DNA of 64,000 nucleotides from CAYMAI01 sp964388445. Lineage in GTDB: Bacteria > 4484-113 > JAGGVC01. Of the stretch, positions 43,181-50,529 are shown one piece after another. A program made the translations under genes and the position numbers. A model generated the notes under the pieces. It did not search any database. It saw nothing but the letters and a program-made list of their open reading frames with translations, and was not told where the DNA came from. Location: the NCBI GenBank assembly GCA_964388445.1, contig CAYMAI010000001.1, positions 361,985 to 425,984 of the forward strand, in the 5' to 3' direction. Every line of letters begins with the position of its first letter. The first letter of the stretch is position 1.

Positions 43181-43678
43181 ATGGGTCCGCTGTTCAGCAT
43201 TAACCAGTTTGTCTGGCATTTTATCGCGTTCATCCTGTTCGCGTGGGTGCTCTACAAGGTAGGGTGGAAGCCCATTTTGGGCATGATCGACGCGCGAAAG
43301 GATGCCATCGACAAATCGTTCAAGGACATCGAGGACAAGGAAGCTCTGCTCGCGCGTATGCAAGAGGAATACGAGGCAAAGCTTCGTGAAATCCAGGAAG
43401 AAACCACGCGCAGAATTCAAGATGCCATAAGGCAGGGCAGCGAAATCGCCGCGGAGATAAAGAGCGACGCCGAATCTCAGCGCGAAAAATTGCTCGAAAA
43501 GGCGCATTCCGACATCCTTCGCGAACGCGAAATCGCATCAGCCGAACTTCGCAATCAAGTTGTGGATTTGTCTTTCGCGATTTCGGAGCGGCTTTTAAAA
43601 GACCCGACGGTGTTGGACGAGCGCGCGCATAAAGTGCTTCTCGAAAAATATCTTGGCGAAGTGGAGGGCGTCCGGTGA
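43181..43678 (+). CDS. atpF: ATP synthase Fo subunit b
   Basis: Peripheral stalk: one N-terminal helix (FVWHFIAFILFAWVLYKVGWKPI), then a long right-handed coiled coil (IDARKDAIDKSFKDIEDKEALLARMQ onward) and a C-terminal delta-binding end. 165 residues. GGGAGGTG precedes the ATG. Its stop overlaps the GTG start of atpH in GTGA. Confidence 0.95.
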   Translation: MGPLFSINQFVWHFIAFILFAWVLYKVGWKPILGMIDARKDAIDKSFKDIEDKEALLARMQEEYEAKLREIQEETTRRIQDAIRQGSEIAAEIKSDAESQREKLLEKAHSDILREREIASAELRNQVVDLSFAISERLLKDPTVLDERAHKVLLEKYLGEVEGVR

Positions 43679-44226
43679 AAGAACGGACAATAGCCAGGCG
43701 TTATGCGGTCGCGCTCTTCCGGCTCGCCATGGAAATCGGCAGGCTCGAAGAAATCGACGAGCAATGCCGCGCGCTGGAAACCGTTTTTGAGGACAAGGAG
43801 CTTATGAAGTTCCTTCTCCAGCCGCAGCTCGGCATCGAGAAAAAGCGGGCGTTTTTGACGAAGGCTTTTCGCGACAAGGTTCACCCGGCGCTGTTCAAGC
43901 TAATGATGCTCCTTCTCGAAAAAGGACGCATCGGGCTCGCCGCCGAAGTATTCGACTATTTCGACCTTTTGACCGACCGCCAACGCGGCATCGAAGAAGT
44001 CACCATCGTCACTGCGCTCGAAGCGGACGAGGAGTACGTCCGGCGGCTAACCGAAATGCTGAAGAAATTCAGCGACTTTCCCGACCTTCGAGTCGCGACC
44101 GAAGTTGACGAAAGCATTATCGGCGGCGCGAAGGTTTATCTCGGAAGGCACACCGTCATAGACGGCAGCCTTTCGACGCGTATTCAGGAAATGAAGGAGA
44201 AGCTTCTGGTTTACAGAAACTTCTAA
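43675..44226 (+). CDS. atpH: ATP synthase F1 subunit delta
   Basis: Joins the peripheral stalk to F1. N-terminal helical bundle (IARRYAVALFRLAMEIGRLEEIDEQ) and C-terminal domain with VDESIIGGAKVYLGRHTVIDGSL, the diagnostic VDxxIIGG motif. 183 residues; starts in the 4-base overlap with atpF. Confidence 0.95.
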   Translation: MKERTIARRYAVALFRLAMEIGRLEEIDEQCRALETVFEDKELMKFLLQPQLGIEKKRAFLTKAFRDKVHPALFKLMMLLLEKGRIGLAAEVFDYFDLLTDRQRGIEEVTIVTALEADEEYVRRLTEMLKKFSDFPDLRVATEVDESIIGGAKVYLGRHTVIDGSLSTRIQEMKEKLLVYRNF

Positions 44227-44265
44227 AAGTGCCAAAGGGCGTTCGCCCTTCGGGAGGACTAGATT

Positions 44266-45918
44266 GTGAGCAGTATCAGACCGGAAGAGATTTCGAGCAT
44301 TCTAAAGGCCGAAATCGCCAGCTACGAAAGCCAGCTGGCGATGGAAGACCGTGGAATTGTGCTCTCCGTGGGCGACGGAATCGCGCACGTTTACGGGCTT
44401 GAAAAGTGCATGGCGGCGGAGAAGCTGGAGTTTCCTCATGGCGTCACCGGCATCGCGCTTAACCTCGAAGAAGAAAACGTCGGCGTGGTGCTGATGGGCC
44501 ACGACTTTCTTATCAAGGAAGGCGACGAAGTTCGTCGCACCGGCGAAATCATTCAGGTGCCCGTTGGCGACGCAATCGTCGGCAGGGTGATTAACCCGAT
44601 CGGCGAGCCGCTCGACGGCAAAGGCGTGATTACGACGACCGAAAAGCGCCCCATCGAAAAGCGCGCCGACGGCGTCGTCCAGCGCCAGCCCGTTAAAGAG
44701 CCGCTTCAAACCGGAATCAAAGCAATCGACAGCATGATTCCCATCGGCCGCGGCCAGCGCGAACTGATTATCGGCGACCGCGGCACGGGTAAGACCGCCA
44801 TCGCCGTGGACGCGATTATCAACCAGCGCGACACCGACGTGCTTTGCATTTACGTCGCTATCGGCCAAAAAAGCTCAACCGTGGCTCGCGTAATCGACCG
44901 CTTTCGCAAGGAAGGCGCGATGGAATATACGACCGTCGTCGTCGCCGGCGCCACCGACCCCGCGCCCCTGCAATACATTGCCCCGTACGCTGGATGCGCA
45001 ATGGCGGAGCACTTCCTTTACAAAGGCAAGCACGTGCTCATCGTGTACGACGATTTGACCAAGCACGCTCAGGCATATCGCCAGCTCTCCCTTCTTCTTC
45101 GCCGCCCGCCCGGCCGCGAGGCGTATCCCGGCGACGTTTTCTATCTGCACTCCCGGCTTTTGGAGCGCGCAATCAAGCTAAAGAGAAGCGGAAGCATCAC
45201 CGCTCTGCCGATCATCGAAACTCAGGCGGGCGACGTGTCGGCGTATATTCCGACGAACGTCATCTCGATTACCGACGGCCAGATTTATCTCGAAGGCGAC
45301 CTTTTCTATCAGGGCGTCCGGCCCGCGGTCAACGTCGGGCTTTCGGTGTCCCGCGTCGGCGGCAACGCGCAGACGCGCATGATGAAGAAAGTCGCGGGCT
45401 CGCTTCGCCTCGACCTTGCGCAATACCGCGAGCTTGCGGCGTTCGCCCAATTCGGAAGCGACCTCGACAAGACAACGCAGGCTCAGCTGACGAGGGGCGA
45501 GAGGATGGTGGAAATCCTCAAGCAGGGCCAGTACAAGCCGATTCCGGTCGCCGAACAGGTCGCTGTGATTTACGCCGGAACGGCGGGATATCTCGACGCG
45601 CTGCCGGCGAGCGACGTGCAAAGGTATTGCGACGAATTCGTGGCGTTTCTTTCCGAAGAACATCCGATTTACGGCCAGATTTTCCGCGAAACGGCGCAGC
45701 TCGAAAACAAGGACCGCGAGCTTATCGACAAGTTCGAAAAGGCTCACGAAGAAGTCGAGCGCGGCCAATCGACGGCGGAATCGCAGGCGAAATCCGCCAA
45801 GGACGAAATTGACGCGAACGACAAGCAAATCAAGGAGAAAATGGGAGCGCTATTCGCCAAGCTCGAAGAAGCCTGCAAGGAATTCGCGGCCATATTCAAG
45901 CCGTCGGTGGCCGAGTAG
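44266..45918 (+). CDS. atpA: ATP synthase F1 subunit alpha with extended C-terminus
   Basis: Non-catalytic nucleotide-binding subunit. Walker A GDRGTGKTAIAVDAI, then YVAIGQKSSTVARV, LIVYDDLTKHAQAYRQLSLLLRRPPGREAYPGDVFYLHSRLLERA and the catalytic-arginine segment ALPIIETQAGDVSAYIPTNVISITDGQIYLE and VSRVGG. Length is 550 against about 505 in most bacteria: the extra 40 residues are a C-terminal Lys/Glu-rich helix (SAKDEIDANDKQIKEKMGAL). GTG start with GGGAGGA upstream. Confidence 0.96.
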   Translation: MSSIRPEEISSILKAEIASYESQLAMEDRGIVLSVGDGIAHVYGLEKCMAAEKLEFPHGVTGIALNLEEENVGVVLMGHDFLIKEGDEVRRTGEIIQVPVGDAIVGRVINPIGEPLDGKGVITTTEKRPIEKRADGVVQRQPVKEPLQTGIKAIDSMIPIGRGQRELIIGDRGTGKTAIAVDAIINQRDTDVLCIYVAIGQKSSTVARVIDRFRKEGAMEYTTVVVAGATDPAPLQYIAPYAGCAMAEHFLYKGKHVLIVYDDLTKHAQAYRQLSLLLRRPPGREAYPGDVFYLHSRLLERAIKLKRSGSITALPIIETQAGDVSAYIPTNVISITDGQIYLEGDLFYQGVRPAVNVGLSVSRVGGNAQTRMMKKVAGSLRLDLAQYRELAAFAQFGSDLDKTTQAQLTRGERMVEILKQGQYKPIPVAEQVAVIYAGTAGYLDALPASDVQRYCDEFVAFLSEEHPIYGQIFRETAQLENKDRELIDKFEKAHEEVERGQSTAESQAKSAKDEIDANDKQIKEKMGALFAKLEEACKEFAAIFKPSVAE

Positions 45919-45934
45919 CCGCGCAGTTAAGTTT

Positions 45935-46294
45935 ATGAACGAAGTCAAAATCAGTTTGGACCAGATGATCGGCAAACAGGTGCAACTCGTTTTGCACACC
46001 GAGGCGTTCAAGAATCTGAACGTAGGGCTTGAAAGTCAGCGGTTTTACGCGGCCATCAGCGGCCTGGACGGTTTCGGCATGTGGATTGTGGACCCGGCGT
46101 ACACGATTACGCCTTCGTACGATTCGAACGGCCGTTACATTCCCGCTCCCGAGCGGAAGGAAGAGCGCTATAACGCTCACATCCTGATTCTTTGGAGCTA
46201 TATCCAAACGGTCATATACATTCCGGAAAGGCAGGGCGTGCCCGCGGGTGCGGATGAAGAAGGGCGAATCGGTTTCATTCCCAAGCGGAGTTGA
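45935..46294 (+). CDS. Unknown protein encoded between atpA and atpG
   Basis: A 119-residue protein, 16 bases after atpA and 7 before atpG. The frame is open from 45809 but that part overlaps atpA, so the ATG at 45935 is the sensible start. It has MIGKQVQLVLHTEAFKNLN, YAAISGLDGFGMWIVDP, a Pro/Tyr/Arg segment and HILILWSYIQTVIYIP. Alternating hydrophobics and the GKxVxLxL-xxx-GLD pattern suggest a small beta barrel, possibly Sm-like; that is inference. No helix or signal peptide, so it is cytoplasmic. Location suggests a regulator or assembly factor for ATP synthase. Confidence 0.75.
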   Translation: MNEVKISLDQMIGKQVQLVLHTEAFKNLNVGLESQRFYAAISGLDGFGMWIVDPAYTITPSYDSNGRYIPAPERKEERYNAHILILWSYIQTVIYIPERQGVPAGADEEGRIGFIPKRS

Positions 46295-46301
46295 GTTGTA
46301 A

Positions 46302-47183
46302 TTGGGAAATACATTAAGAGACATCAGGCGGCGGATTAAAAGCGTCAAGAGCACGCAGCAGATTACGCGCGCGATGAAGATGGTCGCCGCCGCGAAGTTC
46401 AGGCGCGCCGAGGAAAAGGTGGACCACGCGCACAGGTTCGCCACCAGAATCGACGCCGTGATGGCGAAACTCGCGCCGGAATTTATGAAAGTGAACCACC
46501 CCTACGTTTCGCCGCCGGAAATCGAAGACGGCGCAACGAAAAAAGCGCTCGTCGTGTTAATGACAAGCGACCGCGGGCTTTGCGGCAGTTTCAACAGCAA
46601 CATCATCAAGCGCGCGACCGCGCTTTTGAGCGAGTTGAAAACCCAAGGTTTCGTGCCCGAAATCTGCGCGATGGGCAAAAAAGGCCGCGACTTTTTCAAA
46701 AAGCGCGGAGTGATAAAAAGCTATCTCGAAAATCCCCGCTCCGGGCCGGGCTGGAGCATCGTTCGCTCGCTGGCGTTCACCATTGACGAAGCGTACCGCT
46801 CCGGCGAATATGCGGAAGTCCATCTCGTGTATGCTGATTTCGTAAACGTCACTCGCAGTCTTCCCACCGCAGTTCGGATTTTGCCGGTCGAAATGCCGGA
46901 CGCTGGGGATATCCCGCCGGAATTCGAAAACGTGATTATCGAGCCCGCAAGCGGCGAACTCGTGAGCCACACGCTGGACAGATATTTGCCCGTGATGCTG
47001 CTTTGTTCGCTTTACGTGAACTACGCAAGCGAGAACGCGGCGAGAATGGTGGCGATGGACAACGCGACAAGCGCGGCGGGCGACATGATAGACGCGCTTA
47101 CCCTTGAGTACAACAAAGCGCGCCAGGCGACGATTACGAAGGAACTTCTCGACATCGTCGGCGGCGCGGAAGCAATGAAGTAG
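46302..47183 (+). CDS. atpG: ATP synthase F1 subunit gamma
   Basis: Central rotor shaft. N-terminal helix LRDIRRRIKSVKSTQQITRAMKMVAAAKFRRAE, the Rossmann-like core LVVLMTSDRGLCGSFNSNI, and the C-terminal helix ENAARMVAMDNATSAAGDMIDALTLEYNKARQATITKELLDIVGGAEA. TTG start at 46302 with GGAG about 11 bases upstream. 293 residues, normal. Confidence 0.95.
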   Translation: MGNTLRDIRRRIKSVKSTQQITRAMKMVAAAKFRRAEEKVDHAHRFATRIDAVMAKLAPEFMKVNHPYVSPPEIEDGATKKALVVLMTSDRGLCGSFNSNIIKRATALLSELKTQGFVPEICAMGKKGRDFFKKRGVIKSYLENPRSGPGWSIVRSLAFTIDEAYRSGEYAEVHLVYADFVNVTRSLPTAVRILPVEMPDAGDIPPEFENVIIEPASGELVSHTLDRYLPVMLLCSLYVNYASENAARMVAMDNATSAAGDMIDALTLEYNKARQATITKELLDIVGGAEAMK

Positions 47184-47194
47184 AAGGTGATTAA

Positions 47195-48637
47195 ATGGCA
47201 GACGTAAACCCGTCCGTAATCGGAAATAAAGCAGGCGCAAGAGGCAAAATCGTTCAGATTATCGGCCCGACGCTCGACGTGGAATTCCACGAAGATTCCT
47301 TGCCCGAAATATTCGCCGCGCTCGAAGTCGTGAATCCGGCGACGGGCCAGGTCGTGATAAGCGAGGTCGCTCAGCACCTCGGAAACAACGTCGTTCGCGC
47401 GGTTTGCATGACTTCGACGGACGGCCTGATTCGAGGAATGGACGTGACGAACACCGGCCGCCCGATTTCCGTGCCGGTCGGCAAGGAATGCCTCGGCAGG
47501 CTGATAAACGTAACGGGCGAGCCGATTGACGAACTCGGCCCGGTGGCGTCCGCGGAAACGTGGCCAATCCATCGCGACCCGCCGGAACTCAAAGACCAAA
47601 ACGTTGACATCGAAGTGCTCGAAACCGGCCTTAAAGTTGTCGACCTTCTCGCGCCATACCTTAAAGGCGGCAAAATCGGCCTATTCGGCGGCGCCGGCGT
47701 CGGCAAAACCGTACTCATTCAGGAACTCATTCGCAACATCGCAACCGAGCACAGCGGCTATTCAGTTTTCGGCGGCGTGGGAGAGCGTACCCGCGAAGGA
47801 AACGACCTCTGGCGCGAAATGAAAGAAAGCGGCGTCATCAGCAACACCTGCATGGTATTCGGCCAAATGAACGAGCCGCCGGGCGCAAGGCTGCGCGTCG
47901 GTCTTTCGGCGCTGACGATTGCCGAGTACTTTCGCGATAAGGAAGGATTGGACGTCCTTCTTTTCATCGACAATATTTTCCGGTTCGTACAGGCCGGAAG
48001 CGAAGTCTCGGCGCTTTTGGGCCGTCTTCCCAGCGCTGTGGGCTATCAGCCGTCTCTCGCGACCGAAATGGGCGAGTTGCAGGAAAGAATCACCTCCACC
48101 AAGTCCGGCTCCGTCACCTCGATTCAGGCTATTTACGTTCCGGCGGACGACTACACCGACCCTGCGCCCGCCACCACGTTCGCCCACCTCGACGCGACCA
48201 CGAACTTGTCCCGCCCGATTGCGGAACTCGGCATTTACCCCGCGGTGGATCCGCTCGATTCGACCAGCCGCATTCTCGACCCGGCCGTAGTGGGCGCGGA
48301 GCACTACATGGTCGCACGCTCCGTTCAGCAAATTCTGCAAAGATACAAGGACCTTCAGGACATCATCGCGATTCTCGGAATGGAGGAGCTGTCGGACGAC
48401 GACAAAGTTAGCGTGGCGCGCGCAAGGCGCATCCAGCGCTTTTTGTCCCAGCCGAACTTCGTCGCCGAGCAGTTTACGGGCAAACCCGGAAGGTACGTTC
48501 CTCTTAAGAAAACCGTCGAAAGTTTCCGCGACATCATCGACGGCAAATGCGACCACATCAACGAAAAGCACTTCCTGTACGCGGGCGACATTTCGGAAGT
48601 TTACGAAAGGTACGAACAGGAAAAGGCGGAGGGCTAA
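47195..48637 (+). CDS. atpD: ATP synthase F1 subunit beta
   Basis: Catalytic subunit. Walker A GGAGVGKTVLI, catalytic Glu in GGVGERTREGNDL, Walker B LLFIDNIFRFVQAGSEVSALLGR, DELSEED-like EELSDDDKVSVARARRIQRFLSQP, and the VPADDYTDPAPATTFAHLDATT segment. The N-terminus carries about 15 extra residues before GKIVQIIGPTLDVEF. 480 residues. 11 bases after atpG. Confidence 0.97.
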   Translation: MADVNPSVIGNKAGARGKIVQIIGPTLDVEFHEDSLPEIFAALEVVNPATGQVVISEVAQHLGNNVVRAVCMTSTDGLIRGMDVTNTGRPISVPVGKECLGRLINVTGEPIDELGPVASAETWPIHRDPPELKDQNVDIEVLETGLKVVDLLAPYLKGGKIGLFGGAGVGKTVLIQELIRNIATEHSGYSVFGGVGERTREGNDLWREMKESGVISNTCMVFGQMNEPPGARLRVGLSALTIAEYFRDKEGLDVLLFIDNIFRFVQAGSEVSALLGRLPSAVGYQPSLATEMGELQERITSTKSGSVTSIQAIYVPADDYTDPAPATTFAHLDATTNLSRPIAELGIYPAVDPLDSTSRILDPAVVGAEHYMVARSVQQILQRYKDLQDIIAILGMEELSDDDKVSVARARRIQRFLSQPNFVAEQFTGKPGRYVPLKKTVESFRDIIDGKCDHINEKHFLYAGDISEVYERYEQEKAEG

Positions 48638-48640
48638 CCG

Positions 48641-49090
48641 TTGGCCGCGAGCAAATTCAAAGTTGAAATTCTCGAACCCGACGGCAGGGTGACCGAACTC
48701 GCGCCAGGCGACGTTTTCAGCGGATACGCCGCCGAGATTGTCTTTCCCGGGCTGGACGGCTTCGTCGGAGTCCGCCCCGGACACGCCCAAATGCTGGCCG
48801 GAGTAAGCGTCGGCGATTTGCTCGTCGTGGAAGACAGGGACGGAAATCCGCGCCCGCTGCACTTCGCTATAAGCGGCGGGCTTCTTGAAGTCGCGGAAGG
48901 CGGCGACGTGACGGTTTTCGCCGATTCGATAGAGTTTTCGGGCGAAATAGACCTCGATAGAGCGGAAGAAGCGCTTGCGAGAGCGAAGAAACGCCTCGAT
49001 GAAAAGGACGTCGACATTAGGCGGGCGGAGGCAGCCATTGCGCGCGCGCTTAACCGCGTCGACGTCGCCCGCCGGTACAGGGGGCGGTAA
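48641..49090 (+). CDS. atpC: ATP synthase F1 subunit epsilon
   Basis: Rotor subunit that can inhibit ATP hydrolysis. N-terminal beta sandwich (KVEILEPDGRVTELAPGD, GLDGFVGVRPGHAQML, ISGGLLEVAEGGDVTVFAD) and a C-terminal helical pair (DLDRAEEALARAKKRL, AEAAIARALNRVDVARRYR). TTG start 3 bases after atpD with GGAGGG upstream. 149 residues. Confidence 0.94.
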   Translation: MAASKFKVEILEPDGRVTELAPGDVFSGYAAEIVFPGLDGFVGVRPGHAQMLAGVSVGDLLVVEDRDGNPRPLHFAISGGLLEVAEGGDVTVFADSIEFSGEIDLDRAEEALARAKKRLDEKDVDIRRAEAAIARALNRVDVARRYRGR

Positions 49091-49093
49091 GTT

Positions 49094-50377
49094 TTGTCCT
49101 ATCTTTACGTCGAGGGCAGGAAGCGGCTGGAAGGCGAAATCGCCGTCAGCGGCAGCAAGAATTCAGCGCTGCCCATTATCGCCGCATCCATCCTCGTGCC
49201 GGGCCGCCTTACTTTGCGCCGCGTCCCGAACCTCACGGACATTCACGTTATCTGCCGCGTGCTCGGCGCGCTCGGCGCATTTACCGAATACGACGTTGAA
49301 ACTCGCACGCTTGTGCTCGATACAACCGGAATTTGCAATGTCGAAGCGCCGTACACGCTCGTCGAAAAAATGCGCGCAAGCTTTCTCGTTCTCGGCCCCC
49401 TCCTCGTCAGACTCGGCGAAGCGCGCGTACCTCTCCCCGGCGGCTGCCGGATAGGCACGCGGTCGGTCGAGCCTCATCTTGGCGCGCTCAAAGATTTCGG
49501 CCCGGAGATTTTTCAAGAAAAAGGCGTGGTCGTCGCCCGCGGAAAACTGAAACCGGCGGAAGTATATTTGGACATGCCAAGCGTGGGCGCAACGGAAAAC
49601 GCGCTCGCCACCGCTGCCGGTATATGCGGCAAATCGGCGATATACAACTGCGCGGAAGAGCCGGAAATCGTCGACCTCGCGAATTTTTTGCGGGCTTGCG
49701 GAGCTCGCATCGAAGGAGCGGGAACCCGAAGCATAATCGTCGAAGGCGCAAAACTTTCCCCGCCCGTGGAATACGAAGTGATACCCGACAGAATCGAAGC
49801 GGGTACGCTTCTAATCGCCGGCGCGGCGACGGAAGGATTTTTGAAAGTAACCGGACTCGTGCCGGAACATTTGACCGCCCTCACGGACAAGCTAATCGAA
49901 ATCGGCTGTATTTTGGCCGTTTCGGACGACTCGATAATGGTCGAAGGCCCGAAGCGCCCCCGCCAAACGTCGATTAGAACTCTGGTTTATCCGGGTTTTC
50001 CCACCGATTTGCAGCCGCAAATGATGACGCTATTGGCGCGTTCGACCGGCGTGTCCCTCGTCACCGAAACTTTGTACGAAAACCGGTTTACGCACGTAGC
50101 GGAGCTTAACCGGATGGGCGCGCGCATAACGACGCGCGGAAACACCGCGATAATGGACCCGGTTGAAGACGGGCTCACCGGCGCGCCGGTGCAGGCATAC
50201 GACATTCGCGGCGGCGCCGCGATGGTTATCGGCGCGCTCTCCGCGTCCGGCGTAACGACGATTTCGGGCATCGAATATATCGACCGCGGATACGAATGCA
50301 TTGAGGAAAAATTCCAAAGCGTCGGCGCGAAAATCGAGCGCCGGGAAGGTAATCCCGTCAACGGCGAGCTAAAGTAA
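49094..50377 (+). CDS. murA: UDP-N-acetylglucosamine 1-carboxyvinyltransferase
   Basis: First committed step of peptidoglycan synthesis, from PEP and UDP-GlcNAc. LEGEIAVSGSKNSALPIIAASIL at the N-terminus, the active-site Cys118 in PLPGGCRIGTRSVEPH (the fosfomycin target), then PSVGATENALATAA, PDRIEAGTLLIAGA, YPGFPTDLQPQMM and DIRGGAAMVIGALSASG. 427 residues. TTG start 3 bases after atpC, so it is the last gene of the ATP synthase operon, a linkage seen in several phyla. Confidence 0.97.
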   Translation: MSYLYVEGRKRLEGEIAVSGSKNSALPIIAASILVPGRLTLRRVPNLTDIHVICRVLGALGAFTEYDVETRTLVLDTTGICNVEAPYTLVEKMRASFLVLGPLLVRLGEARVPLPGGCRIGTRSVEPHLGALKDFGPEIFQEKGVVVARGKLKPAEVYLDMPSVGATENALATAAGICGKSAIYNCAEEPEIVDLANFLRACGARIEGAGTRSIIVEGAKLSPPVEYEVIPDRIEAGTLLIAGAATEGFLKVTGLVPEHLTALTDKLIEIGCILAVSDDSIMVEGPKRPRQTSIRTLVYPGFPTDLQPQMMTLLARSTGVSLVTETLYENRFTHVAELNRMGARITTRGNTAIMDPVEDGLTGAPVQAYDIRGGAAMVIGALSASGVTTISGIEYIDRGYECIEEKFQSVGAKIERREGNPVNGELK

Positions 50378-50529
50378 TCCGCTCGTTTGAATCCCCCTGA
50401 TTTCGGAAATCCCGCCAATCGCGGTAAACTTTCCGCGTCCTCGCGCAATCAACGGTTGTTACGGGTGAACTTTTGCGCCCGTTTTTAAGTCTGTGCGTTG
50501 ACCCTCCATCGGGGGGTAAGGAGGAACGA

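Noticed and set aside
47762..48862. Long minus-strand frame (366 codons) opposite atpD/atpC
   Set aside because: Lies entirely opposite well-recognised genes, Arg/Val-rich composition, no motifs; a shadow of GC-rich coding DNA. The same holds for 51001-52200, 15685-16809, 44844-45812 and 19609-20577.
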